Part shown: piece after piece, positions 7,177 through 14,550 of the stretch
How positions within the stretch are numbered: the stretch's first letter is position 1
Layout of the letters: each line of letters begins with the position of its first letter
DNA from: DAOTYH01 sp034435015
GTDB taxonomy: Bacteria; Chloroflexota; Anaerolineae; Aggregatilineales; UBA3940
DNA: 15,704 bases
Assembly (NCBI GenBank): GCA_034435015.1
Contig: DAOTYH010000063.1
Coordinates: 1-15,704, forward strand
Direction: 5' to 3'
Program-made: the position numbers and the translations under genes
Notes under the pieces: model-generated
Databases searched by the model: none
What the model saw: only the letters and a program-made list of their open reading frames with translations
What the model was told of the DNA's origin: nothing

Positions 7177-7206
7177 ACCTGCCTCCTCCCGCAGGTACTG
7201 AGGCAG
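7177..7206 (+). promoter_or_regulatory. two mutually exclusive leader hairpins
   Basis: In the leader of the plus-strand operon, CTGCCTC (7179-7185) can pair with GAGGCAG (7200-7206) over a 14-base loop. Alternatively ACCTGC (7177-7182) pairs with GCAGGT (7191-7196) over an 8-base loop. The two stems share bases and cannot form together. No T-tract follows, so neither is a terminator. The regulator start codon is 19 bases downstream. Confidence 0.3.
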
Positions 7207-7225
7207 TGTGTAAAAATGGGGTGGC

Positions 7226-8221
7226 ATGATGCCCGGACGACGCATATCGGGCGACCGCATGGAACTGCTCGCTGATGTGGTTGAAATGTACTATGAGCAG
7301 GAAATGACGCAAGAGCAGATCGCCAGCCGCATTGGCGTCACCCGCTCAATGGTCTCTCATATGCTTCATACGGCCAGACAACTGGGCATCGTGGAAATCC
7401 GTATTAACCGTCCCTTGCAGTTTGACCACGCCCTGGAGAACGAGCTGATCGAGCGTTTCAGCCTGTATACCGCCAGTGCTCTGATCACGCGCACGGAGGA
7501 TTACCGCCGCCTGATCCAGCGGATCGGTGTGGCCGGCGCTCGTGTGCTGAGAGGTTATCTAAAACCCGGTGGTATTCTGGCCCTCTCATGGGGGATGACT
7601 ATCAGCGCAATGGTCAAAGCCTTTGATGTGCCTGAAGCTGTCCCCATCAAAGTAGCTCAGATTGTTGGCGCAGTCGGCGCACGCGGGCAGGACTATGACG
7701 GGATGGTGTTGGTGCGCCGAATGGCGCGTATTCTGGGCGGTGAGGCCTACTACCTGAACGCCCCCTTCGTTGTAGACAGCCCTCAAACCGCGCGTGCCCT
7801 GCTTGGCCTGCCCACAATCCGCGAGACAATTGAGCTTGGCACAAGAAGTGATGTGGCGGTGTTTGGTGTGGGGACAACAGCCCTGCCCGAATACTCCAGC
7901 CTGTGTCTGTCGGGCCATATCACACCTGCCCAACTGGAACGTCTCCGTATGGGAGGCGCGGTCGGTGACGTATGCGGACACTATTTTGATGTCAATGGCA
8001 GTCCGTGCGCCTTGGATTTCAGCGCCCGGACGGTCGCCATCTCCCAGAGCGGCCTGTTGGCTGTGCCGCTCAGAATGGCCATGGCCGCCGGGAGCGTGAA
8101 AGTGCCGGCTATTCTGGGGGCATTGCGTGCCGGCTACATCAACGTACTCGTGACAGATGCCCATACAGCCGAGGCAGTGCTGGTGCTCGATCAGGAGACG
8201 CAGAGACTGGCCGCCTCTTAG
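7226..8221 (+). CDS. SorC-family sugar-binding transcriptional regulator
   Basis: This 331-residue protein has an N-terminal helix-turn-helix (about 25-56, with MTQEQIASRIGVTRSMVSHML) and a C-terminal SorC/DeoR effector domain (about 65-328). Family signatures in the effector domain are ALSWGMT (119-125), FGVGTT (213-218), GGAVGDVCGHYFD (243-255) and the YINVLVTDAHTA stretch (304-315). SorC regulators bind phosphorylated sugars and control sugar-use genes as activators or repressors. Being the first gene before a SIS protein and a transketolase, it probably senses a sugar phosphate of that pathway. The ATG at 7226 follows GGGGTGG; ATG at 7229 would also fit. The next gene starts 39 bp after its stop. 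The effector cannot be read from the sequence. Confidence 0.9.
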   Translation: MMPGRRISGDRMELLADVVEMYYEQEMTQEQIASRIGVTRSMVSHMLHTARQLGIVEIRINRPLQFDHALENELIERFSLYTASALITRTEDYRRLIQRIGVAGARVLRGYLKPGGILALSWGMTISAMVKAFDVPEAVPIKVAQIVGAVGARGQDYDGMVLVRRMARILGGEAYYLNAPFVVDSPQTARALLGLPTIRETIELGTRSDVAVFGVGTTALPEYSSLCLSGHITPAQLERLRMGGAVGDVCGHYFDVNGSPCALDFSARTVAISQSGLLAVPLRMAMAAGSVKVPAILGALRAGYINVLVTDAHTAEAVLVLDQETQRLAAS

Positions 8222-8260
8222 GCCTCCTGCACCAGATGAATAGAAGGGATAAGTGAGATT

Positions 8261-9355
8261 GTGTCTACAGACTACCACATGATCAAGTACATCCATGAAA
8301 GCCCCGATGCTCTCCAGCGCACGCTTGACAGTAACGAGTCAGCTATTCAGTCCCTTGCAGTCCATGCCGTCGAGAGCGGCATCCGGCGCGTGATCATCGT
8401 AGGGATGGGCAGTTCATACACAGCGGCTGTCATGGCCGCGCCCGTCTTCTATTATCATGCCGCCCTGCCGGTCTACATCATGCCTGCCAGCGAGTTGCCC
8501 CACTACGCGCCGCGTCTAGTAGATCGCCGCACGCTGGTTGTTTCCGTTTCACGCTCCGGTGAGCGGGGGCAGGCTATAGATGCTCTGAAGGATGCCGTCG
8601 GGCGGGGCGCTCTGAGCGTTGCCATGACCGGTGTTTCTGACAGCCTGCTGGCCCAGACTTCACAGCTTGCACTGATCACATCAGAGGGGCCGGAGATCAC
8701 CTTCCCCAAGACTAAGAGCGTGATCACCAGCGCAGGCCTGCTGATGCGTCTGGCGTTGGCTCTAGCCGCCCCTGAAGACTCGGAGGCCGCCGCGCGGCTG
8801 TATGCCCTGCGGTCTACGCCCCACTTGATCCGGCGTACCATCGAGGCGACCGAAGAGGCCGTCCGCAGAATGATCCCGGCCCTCCAGATATTTCACACAG
8901 TGCGCGTTGCCGGTAGTGGGAGCAACTACGGCACTGCCCTTGAGGGGGCAATGAAAATACAGGAAGCCGCCTCTATCGTTGCCCACGCTACCGACCTAGG
9001 CAACCTGCTTCATGACCCGCTCGGCGTAGCCAACGAAGGCTGGTTAATTATCCCGCTCATTTCGCTGGAGGATCAGGAGACAGGCCAAACAGCCCTTGAA
9101 CTGGCCGGCAAGTTTGGCGCACGCCGGCTGGCTGTGGCCGCGCCGGGCCTCGATGCAGGAGGTGTGGCTGAGTATGTGATCACCCTGCCTGAAACCCTCG
9201 ACCCACTGCTTAACGGCCTGATCTACCTCCCGCCTCTTCAGTTGCTGGCCTACTATTGGGCAGTCGCCAGAGGGCTGAACCCCGACGCGCCGGCCTCCAT
9301 GCATACCACTCTCTCAGCGGTGCTGGCCCCCGGTCGTAAAGAACCGGAACTCTGA
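8261..9355 (+). CDS. double-SIS sugar-phosphate isomerase/deglycase-like protein
   Basis: This 364-residue protein resembles the isomerase half of glucosamine-6-phosphate synthase (GlmS) without the glutaminase domain. The opening IKYIHESPDALQRTL matches the GlmS domain start. SIS domain 1 (about 35-170) has VGMGSSYTAA (47-56) and SVSRSGE (95-101). SIS domain 2 (about 205-345) has GSGSNYGTALEGAMKIQEA (218-236) and H251 in LLHDPLG. E235 and H251 are 16 residues apart, as in GlmS (E488/H504) and the fructose-asparagine deglycase FraB (E214/H230). The GlmS C-terminal lysine motif (LAKSVTVE) is replaced by MHTTLSAVL, so it is not GlmS. A deglycase of fructosamine-6-phosphates or an aldose-ketose isomerase is likely, substrate unknown. 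The start is GTG; the next ATG at 8279 lacks a ribosome site. Confidence 0.82.
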   Translation: MSTDYHMIKYIHESPDALQRTLDSNESAIQSLAVHAVESGIRRVIIVGMGSSYTAAVMAAPVFYYHAALPVYIMPASELPHYAPRLVDRRTLVVSVSRSGERGQAIDALKDAVGRGALSVAMTGVSDSLLAQTSQLALITSEGPEITFPKTKSVITSAGLLMRLALALAAPEDSEAAARLYALRSTPHLIRRTIEATEEAVRRMIPALQIFHTVRVAGSGSNYGTALEGAMKIQEAASIVAHATDLGNLLHDPLGVANEGWLIIPLISLEDQETGQTALELAGKFGARRLAVAAPGLDAGGVAEYVITLPETLDPLLNGLIYLPPLQLLAYYWAVARGLNPDAPASMHTTLSAVLAPGRKEPEL

Positions 9356-9368
9356 AGGGGTTGGACTC

Positions 9369-10229
9369 ATGACATACTCCGTTGACTCCCCTGCTCCTCC
9401 CTATGCCCCTGAGCTGGTCTCTAAGCTGGAGAAGATCGCCATCCAACTCCGCCGCGAGGTGATCCGCATGACCCATGCCGCACGTTCCGGCCATCCCGGC
9501 GGGTCGCTCTCCGCCGCTGAGATGATCGCGGCGCTTTACTTCCACACGCTGAAAATAGACCCTGCCAACCCTTGCTGGCCCGAACGGGATCGTTTCATCC
9601 TTTCCAAGGGACACGCCTGCCCGGTGGTATATGCGGCGCTGGCGTTGCGCGGTTACTTCCCGTTGGAGGACCTGCCTGCTCTGCGCCAGATTGACAGCCA
9701 CCTGCAAGGACACCCCGATATGCGCAAAACCCCCGGCATTGACATGACCTCCGGCCCGCTGGGCAATGGGCTGGCGGCGGGGCTGGGAATGGCTCTGGGG
9801 GCGCGTGTGAAAGGCCTTGACTTCCGTGTCTATGTCATGCTGGGTGACGGCGACCTTCAGGAGGGATGCAACTGGGAGGCCGCTATGATGGCGGGGCATC
9901 AGCGGCTGGACAACCTGACGGCGCTGGTTGACTACAACCGTTCCCAGGTGGACGGCTGTACTGACGACATCGTGACACTGGAGCCGCTAGCCGACAAATG
10001 GCGGGCCTTCAACTGGGCAGTGCGCGAAATTGACGGACATGACATGGTACAGATACTGAGTGCGCTGGACTGGGCGCGCTCTGCCGGCGGACAGCCAGCC
10101 GTCGTCATAGCCCGCACGGTCAAAGGCAAGGGGGTCTCCTTTATGGAGAATAATCCCTGCTGGCACGGCAAAGCGCCGGGCGATGAGGAAGCCGCCCTTG
10201 CACTGGCCGAGCTGGAAGGCATGCCATGA
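9369..10229 (+). CDS. transketolase, N-terminal subunit (split form)
   Basis: This 286-residue subunit carries the diphosphate-binding domain of transketolase. Motifs are SGHPGGSLS (40-48), KGHACP (80-85) and the thiamine-diphosphate and metal signature GDGDLQEG (159-166) ending at N190. A conserved histidine lies in HGKAP (266-270). With the C-terminal subunit it should transfer two-carbon ketol units between a ketose and an aldose phosphate. Split transketolases are common in bacteria and archaea and are often pathway-specific, for example in apiose and sulfoquinovose breakdown. AAGGGG at the end of the SIS gene lies at ribosome-site distance, and its ATG is 13 bp after the SIS stop. It overlaps the next gene by four bases (ATGA), a sign of translational coupling. 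Confidence 0.93.
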   Translation: MTYSVDSPAPPYAPELVSKLEKIAIQLRREVIRMTHAARSGHPGGSLSAAEMIAALYFHTLKIDPANPCWPERDRFILSKGHACPVVYAALALRGYFPLEDLPALRQIDSHLQGHPDMRKTPGIDMTSGPLGNGLAAGLGMALGARVKGLDFRVYVMLGDGDLQEGCNWEAAMMAGHQRLDNLTALVDYNRSQVDGCTDDIVTLEPLADKWRAFNWAVREIDGHDMVQILSALDWARSAGGQPAVVIARTVKGKGVSFMENNPCWHGKAPGDEEAALALAELEGMP

Positions 10230-11176
10230 ACAAGGCCATGCGGGATGTTTTCGGCGAGTACCTGCTCGAACTAGGGGAGGCCTATCCTGAGCTGGTCGTG
10301 CTGGACGCAGATATTGCCTCCTCTTTCAGGACGGCTCGTTTTTCGGCACGCTGGCCCGAACGCCACTTCAACTTTGGGGTAGCCGAACAAAATATGCTGA
10401 TGGCCGCCGCCGGACTGTCTACCGTGGGGCTGATCCCTCTGGCCTGTACCTTTGCCTCCTTCTGCGCTCTGCGTGCCTGCGAACAGATTCGGAGCTTCAT
10501 CTGCTACGGCAGATTGAATGTCAAGATCATCGCCACACACGGCGGGCTTGAGGTCGGGTACGATGGCCCTACCCATCAGGCAACTGAAGACATTGCCATC
10601 ATGCGGGCTATGCCCAATATGACAGTTGTTGTCCCTGCGGACGCCGGAGCTGTGTCGTCCCTTCTTCGTCAGGCTGTTGAGATGGAAGGCCCTGTGTACT
10701 TCCGCATGACACGCGGCGAGTCCCCCCTGATCTACCAGCCGGATCATCCCTCCCCCGTGCTGGGCTGTGCCAGCCTCCTACGGCAAGGAACGGATGCAAC
10801 CATCATTGCGGCAGGGAGGCTGGTTCCTATCGCCCTAGAGGCCGCCGACAAGCTGACCGAGCAGGGAATACAGGTGCGCGTCCTGGATATGCACACCATC
10901 AAACCACTGGACACTGCCGCCGTAGAGCAGGCAATCGCCGAGACGGGTGTAATTGTCACGGCTGAGGACCACAACGTCATAGGCGGGCTGGGCGGGGCTG
11001 TGGCTGAGTATCTGGCCGGCAGAGGATCAGGGCCGCTGGTGCGCGTGGGGGTATCAGATACCTTTGCCCGTTCCGGCCCCCCGGATGCCCTCTATGAGAG
11101 GTACGGACTGAGCGGACAGCACATTGTTGAGGCAGTCCGCACGGCTATCGGCAGGAAGGAGAAGACAGGCATCTGA
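10226..11176 (+). CDS. transketolase, C-terminal subunit (split form)
   Basis: This 316-residue subunit provides the pyrimidine-binding domain and the C-terminal domain of transketolase. The glutamate that activates the thiamine cofactor is E54 in FNFGVAEQNM. GPTHQATEDIA (114-124) carries H117, in the position of the substrate-binding histidine. The C-terminal domain begins near residue 187 and has LDMHTIKPLD and TAEDHN. It starts inside the stop region of the N-terminal subunit (ATGA overlap), so the two should be made in equal amounts and form an alpha2-beta2 enzyme. It is the last gene of the operon, and the converging methyltransferase ends 23 bp away. 1-Deoxyxylulose-5-phosphate synthase is excluded by the split form and the motif set. 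Confidence 0.93.
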   Translation: MNKAMRDVFGEYLLELGEAYPELVVLDADIASSFRTARFSARWPERHFNFGVAEQNMLMAAAGLSTVGLIPLACTFASFCALRACEQIRSFICYGRLNVKIIATHGGLEVGYDGPTHQATEDIAIMRAMPNMTVVVPADAGAVSSLLRQAVEMEGPVYFRMTRGESPLIYQPDHPSPVLGCASLLRQGTDATIIAAGRLVPIALEAADKLTEQGIQVRVLDMHTIKPLDTAAVEQAIAETGVIVTAEDHNVIGGLGGAVAEYLAGRGSGPLVRVGVSDTFARSGPPDALYERYGLSGQHIVEAVRTAIGRKEKTGI

Positions 11177-11199
11177 TGAGGCCGCTTTCTGCCTCCCAT

Positions 11200-11946
11200 C
11201 TATCCTGAAGGGGGCGATCCTGTCTTCTCCACCACTACGAAATGGGACAGGCCAAACAGGCGCAGGGGAGTACGCTCGGCCAGATGCAGGATAGCCCGCA
11301 GGGCACGCCCCAACGTCGGAGCGCGGGCAATGATGTTGTCATACGCGCCAAAGATGCGGGTATGATATACCACCCGCAGAGGCAGTCCCCCCATCAGGCG
11401 ACGCAGCCCATGCCATGTATAGGTCCTCACATGGGGAGCCAGCCTGTTACGCCAGACATTCGGCAGGTAGTTGATGAGGGGGGTATTGCCAAAGTGATAC
11501 CGGCCCCGCCAGTAGTGCCCGTGCGTCTCAAACGGATACCAGCGGTTAGGGCAGAAGATAACAGCCCGCCCGCCGGGCCGCAAGACACGGATCATCTCGG
11601 CCAGAGAGGCCCGGTCATCCCGCACATGCTCCAAGACCTCGTGGGAGAGGATCAGGTCAAAGGTGTTGGCAGGGTAAGGCAGACGTTCGGTGGCGGCAAC
11701 ATGGATACATGGGACCCGTTGCCGTGCAGCCTGTACGCGCTCCAGTTCGATGTCAAAGGCGTAGACATGAGGGCTGTCTTCCAACAGGCGGACGGCATAC
11801 TGCCCTAGACCACATCCAGCCTCCAGAATGTACGCCCCATCAGATACCCGTCCCCAGCGTCGGATCATCGCCAAACGGCGTTCCTGACCAGCCCGCCAGA
11901 CGTAGCTGGGGGCGCCCCTTTCCGCGAGCTTCTCTTGTTCGGCCAT
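11200..11946 (-). CDS. class I SAM-dependent methyltransferase
   Basis: This 248-residue protein has a Rossmann methyltransferase fold. Motif I is ILEAGCGLGQY (40-50), motif II has the acidic FDIE (64-67) that would hold the ribose of S-adenosylmethionine, and the later strand has FDLILSHEVLEHV (96-108) followed by LRPGGRAVIFCPN (122-134). This is the Methyltransf_11 type, whose substrates are often small molecules, quinones or sugars; nothing here names the acceptor. I chose ATG 11946, preceded by AGGTGA. The frame extends to 12000, but that would overlap the isomerase gene. It follows the isomerase by 16 bp and is probably co-transcribed with it. It converges with the transketolase operon without a clear terminator. 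Confidence 0.85.
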   Translation of the reverse strand: MAEQEKLAERGAPSYVWRAGQERRLAMIRRWGRVSDGAYILEAGCGLGQYAVRLLEDSPHVYAFDIELERVQAARQRVPCIHVAATERLPYPANTFDLILSHEVLEHVRDDRASLAEMIRVLRPGGRAVIFCPNRWYPFETHGHYWRGRYHFGNTPLINYLPNVWRNRLAPHVRTYTWHGLRRLMGGLPLRVVYHTRIFGAYDNIIARAPTLGRALRAILHLAERTPLRLFGLSHFVVVEKTGSPPSG

Positions 11947-11962
11947 TGTCACCTGTCTGTCC

Positions 11963-13030
11963 CTAAGACACTTCCGCCAGCCTGCGCTTGAGTATATCAA
12001 TGGGGCGGATGGGGGTCGGGTCTGTGCTGTAGGCTATGGCTGTATAGTAACTCACATAGTCGCCAAACTGGATCAGGCTGGCCTGCTGGGCCATACGGCT
12101 TTCTCCGTGCGCCCGGATCAGGTCGGAAGCGATTCCCTCACCCAACAGCAGATCGTGGGTGGCCTGATGGCGCAGTGCCACGCGCGGATGCTCATAACGC
12201 GGCGAGATCAACTGGATCAGCGCCAGCCGGCGCAACAGTTCCGGCGGGAACTCAATACCCACCACAGTATTGTGATTCAACTCTGGCAGAACGTCGAAGA
12301 AGGCGCAGGTCTTTGCATTCTCATTGAGCTGGGTCTTCCAGCGGCGGGCGACCGGCGCAAGCAGGCCAGCTCCCCAGATGAAGGGAATACGTCCGATCAA
12401 CTGGCCAGCCATCCGCTTGGCGGGATTTTGAGCAGAAGGATTCTGCGCACCCAGCACAGCCCGATCCTGACGCAGTAGGTCTATGGTCTCCTTGACATCA
12501 GCAGACAGGTCGGGGACAAGCTCCAGACGTGAGGCGAGCGCCGCCGCCATCCCGTAGGGCCAGCCCAGCGCGCCGCGCGGCTGAGAATGGTAGGTGTACG
12601 TCCATGACACACCGCCTGCCTGCCGGACCAGACCGTCAAGCTGGCCGCCTGTAGTGACGGCCAGCAGGCGGGCACCGCGTTCGGCGGCCTGACGGGCACA
12701 GGAAAGGGTTTCCTCCGTAGTGCCGGAATGGCTCATTGCCACAACCAGCGTCTGAGGGCCGGCGGCGTAGGGCGGCAGATCATATTCGCGGTTAACGGTG
12801 ATCGGCACAGGAGAGGTATCCCCGATCAGAGCGGCAAGCAGGTCGCCGCTGATAGCCGATCCCCCCAACCCGCAGATTACGATGCGCTCCACCTCACCCG
12901 GTCGGGCGGGCAGATCGAGGGTATGCGCAAGCTCCCATGCGGCGGCAATTTGATCGGGGAAGGCGTCAATGTGCCCCAGCATGTTATCGGGATCAAGGCG
13001 GCGGAACAGATCAAGGTCGTCTAAATCCAT
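11963..13030 (-). CDS. bifunctional phosphoglucose/phosphomannose isomerase
   Basis: This 355-residue double-SIS protein interconverts glucose-6-phosphate or mannose-6-phosphate with fructose-6-phosphate. SIS domain 1 has ICGLGGSAISGDL (52-64) and AMSHSGTTEET (98-108). SIS domain 2 has WKTQLNENAK (231-240) and LPELNHN (248-254). E237 and H253, together with K348 near the C-terminus, occupy positions matching the active-site Glu, His and Lys of the archaeal enzyme from Pyrobaculum. Its length is close to the family's. ATG 13030 has GGAGTG five bases upstream, and a promoter with TACAAT lies about 40 bp before it. It could supply fructose-6-phosphate to the converging transketolase, which is an inference from position and chemistry. 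Confidence 0.92.
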   Translation of the reverse strand: MDLDDLDLFRRLDPDNMLGHIDAFPDQIAAAWELAHTLDLPARPGEVERIVICGLGGSAISGDLLAALIGDTSPVPITVNREYDLPPYAAGPQTLVVAMSHSGTTEETLSCARQAAERGARLLAVTTGGQLDGLVRQAGGVSWTYTYHSQPRGALGWPYGMAAALASRLELVPDLSADVKETIDLLRQDRAVLGAQNPSAQNPAKRMAGQLIGRIPFIWGAGLLAPVARRWKTQLNENAKTCAFFDVLPELNHNTVVGIEFPPELLRRLALIQLISPRYEHPRVALRHQATHDLLLGEGIASDLIRAHGESRMAQQASLIQFGDYVSYYTAIAYSTDPTPIRPIDILKRRLAEVS

Positions 13031-13067
13031 AGTTCACTCCGGGATGTACTTCGACAGCTTGTCCGCC

Positions 13068-13096
13068 ATTGTAACACAGGCGGCCCCAGAGGTCAT
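13068..13096 (-). promoter_or_regulatory. promoter of the phosphoglucose/phosphomannose isomerase gene
   Basis: On the minus strand ATGACC (13096-13091) and TACAAT (13073-13068) are 17 bp apart and match four and five of six consensus bases. The -10 also carries a TG extension (TGTTACAAT). The start point would be near 13061, about 30 bases before the ATG. Confidence 0.5.
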
Positions 13097-13148
13097 TTTC
13101 CACGATCGGGAAGCCGCTAAGTCATTGCCCTTTGCCCCACAACTCAGG

Positions 13149-13177
13149 TTGACGGCGGCCAATCCAGATACTATACT
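13149..13177 (+). promoter_or_regulatory. promoter of the Trm112-like gene
   Basis: TTGACG (13149-13154) and TATACT (13172-13177) each match five of six consensus bases and are separated by 17 bp. Transcription would start near 13184, leaving a leader of about 27 bases with AGGAG before ATG 13211. It is divergent from the isomerase promoter, with the two -35 elements about 50 bp apart. Confidence 0.7.
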
Positions 13178-13210
13178 GAGGATGCCAAAACCCTCACAGG
13201 AGTTGTTTCC

Positions 13211-13468
13211 ATGATTGATGAGAACTTGCTCAAGGTCCTGCGTTGCCCGGTGGCAGTACACTACACTGATAGAGGAGACGACCCGGGACGACTGGAGCTT
13301 GTCCACGATTGCTGGCTGGTCTGCGCTGACTCCGGTTACAAGTATCCGATTATTGAAGGTATCCCCATCATGCTGGCCGAAGTAGGGGAGAAGTATAAGT
13401 CGGTAGCGGTAGAAGACCTGCCGGTGCCGCCCCCTGCCGAGCTGTTATCCTCAGCCGCCGAGTCGTGA
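13211..13468 (+). CDS. Trm112-like small protein
   Basis: This 85-residue protein has the Trm112 (UPF0434, YcaR-like) core: LLKVLRCPV near residues 6-14 and YKYPIIEGIPIML at 43-55. In eukaryotes and archaea Trm112 is a small zinc-binding partner that activates methyltransferases; the role of the bacterial short forms is unclear. Here the zinc-site cysteines are degenerate. C12 remains but the next position of the CPxC pair is alanine, and the second CxxC reads C38-A-D-S. C34 is additional. The proline-rich tail (about 71-85) is outside the fold. AGGAG lies eight bases before the ATG and a good promoter lies upstream. A response-regulator gene follows 66 bp downstream. Confidence 0.8.
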   Translation: MIDENLLKVLRCPVAVHYTDRGDDPGRLELVHDCWLVCADSGYKYPIIEGIPIMLAEVGEKYKSVAVEDLPVPPPAELLSSAAES

Positions 13469-13534
13469 AAGGCAGTACGGGGTAAAGATTGATATTTCTT
13501 TTTACCAGCGCTAAGGATGCAGGGAGCAACCGCC

Positions 13535-13945
13535 GTGACCGATATGCTGCCTTCTGCTACCCGTATTCTGGTTATTGACGATGACCCAAGCCTGATCGTG
13601 CTGTTGAGCAGGATGCTGGCACGTATTGGAGTGCCTCCTCAGACAGCTCAGACTGGAAAAGAAGCGCTTGAGCTGCTCTATGCCGAGCATTACGACCTGT
13701 TGATCCTTGATCTGATGCTGCCCGACATAGACGGCTTTGAAATCCTGTCCCGCATCCGGAATGATCCCCGCTTTGACTCGATGCCGGTCTTGATCCTCTC
13801 GGCTATTGCCGACCCGGACGGCATCAGCAAGGGGCTTGCGCTGGGGGCAGACGGCTATCTGACCAAGCCCTACCTTCCCAACACGCTTACGAGCCGCGTG
13901 CGTGCATTGTTAGAACAGGGACGCAGGAAACCAGACTCGCTATAG
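13535..13945 (+). CDS. single-domain response regulator (receiver only)
   Basis: This 136-residue protein is a CheY-like receiver without an output domain. Acidic D15-D17 are in LVIDDD, phosphoacceptor D59 is in LLILDLMLPDIDG, S89 is in LILSA and K111 is in TKPY. It would be phosphorylated by a histidine kinase encoded elsewhere and act by protein contact. I chose the GTG at 13535 because AGGGAG lies eight bases upstream. An in-frame ATG at 13517, six codons earlier, has only TAAGG directly adjacent. The 3' end overlaps the converging membrane-protein gene by six bases. It may share a transcript with the Trm112-like gene 66 bp upstream. Confidence 0.88.
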   Translation: MTDMLPSATRILVIDDDPSLIVLLSRMLARIGVPPQTAQTGKEALELLYAEHYDLLILDLMLPDIDGFEILSRIRNDPRFDSMPVLILSAIADPDGISKGLALGADGYLTKPYLPNTLTSRVRALLEQGRRKPDSL

Positions 13946-14512
13946 GTCTTCCTCAAAGTAGTCAGGAGGCGGCTCGTCAAGGTCCTCCTCGAAGTATTCC
14001 CCCTCTATGGTGTTATCTGGAGGGGCAAGCAGGGCACGCTGTTTGTAGCGCTCGGCCAGCGGGCGGCCATCCCCCAGCCGCCCGTAAGCCCCTCCGCCTG
14101 ACAGTTGATATTCGCGCAGGGCCTCCCGCAACCGAGATTGGCGCTTTCGGCTTTTCATGGCACGGGCAATAAACCATGCAATCGTCATGGTCGGGATGAT
14201 CTGGGTGCCGGGAATCAACCCTTCGAACAGCGTGATCATCTGCAAGGCCCGCAACCCCAGCAACTCCAGCACCACCCATGAGATCGGCGCTGAGAAGACA
14301 TCAAAGGCCATGTCTAGCAGGTCGAGCGCTATTGGCACGGTGATAGGGACAAGCTGGAGAGTCTCGAAGAAATCCGCATCCTCCGGGATGTCCAGCCTGG
14401 CAATTTGCCGGACGGCCACTACCAGCAGGGCAATTGCGCCGACCAGGGCAATCGCCGCGCAGATACCAAAAGCTAATAGAGCATCTCGAAGAGGAATAGC
14501 CTGTATATCCAC
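13940..14512 (-). CDS. hypothetical membrane protein with acidic repeated tail
   Basis: I do not recognise this 190-residue protein. It has a clear N-terminal membrane segment (about 10-35) and two to three further hydrophobic stretches (about 52-72, 74-98 and 102-118). A basic region (RAMKSRKRQSRLREALREY, 117-135) follows, suggesting a cytoplasmic C-terminus. The tail is acidic and proline-containing, and the hexapeptide YFEEDL occurs twice, at 173-178 and as the last six residues. The start is GTG at 14512, preceded by GAGGGTG; no earlier or nearby ATG fits. The CBS-domain gene ends 38 bp upstream on the same strand, so they may form a pair. It converges with the response-regulator gene. 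Confidence 0.7.
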   Translation of the reverse strand: MDIQAIPLRDALLAFGICAAIALVGAIALLVVAVRQIARLDIPEDADFFETLQLVPITVPIALDLLDMAFDVFSAPISWVVLELLGLRALQMITLFEGLIPGTQIIPTMTIAWFIARAMKSRKRQSRLREALREYQLSGGGAYGRLGDGRPLAERYKQRALLAPPDNTIEGEYFEEDLDEPPPDYFEEDL

Positions 14513-14550
14513 AGATAAGTCACCCTCTTTGTTACAAGCTGGGGTTGTCC

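Noticed and set aside
9210..9899. A 229-codon minus-strand open frame over the transketolase N-terminal gene
   Set aside because: It is antisense to conserved transketolase motifs and has no recognisable domain.
11178..11195. GAGGC/GCCTC hairpin between the converging transketolase and methyltransferase genes
   Set aside because: The stem is only 5 bp and no T-tract follows on either strand, so I do not call it a terminator.
11242..11808. A 188-codon plus-strand open frame over the methyltransferase
   Set aside because: It is antisense to the SAM-binding motifs of the real gene and shows no domain.
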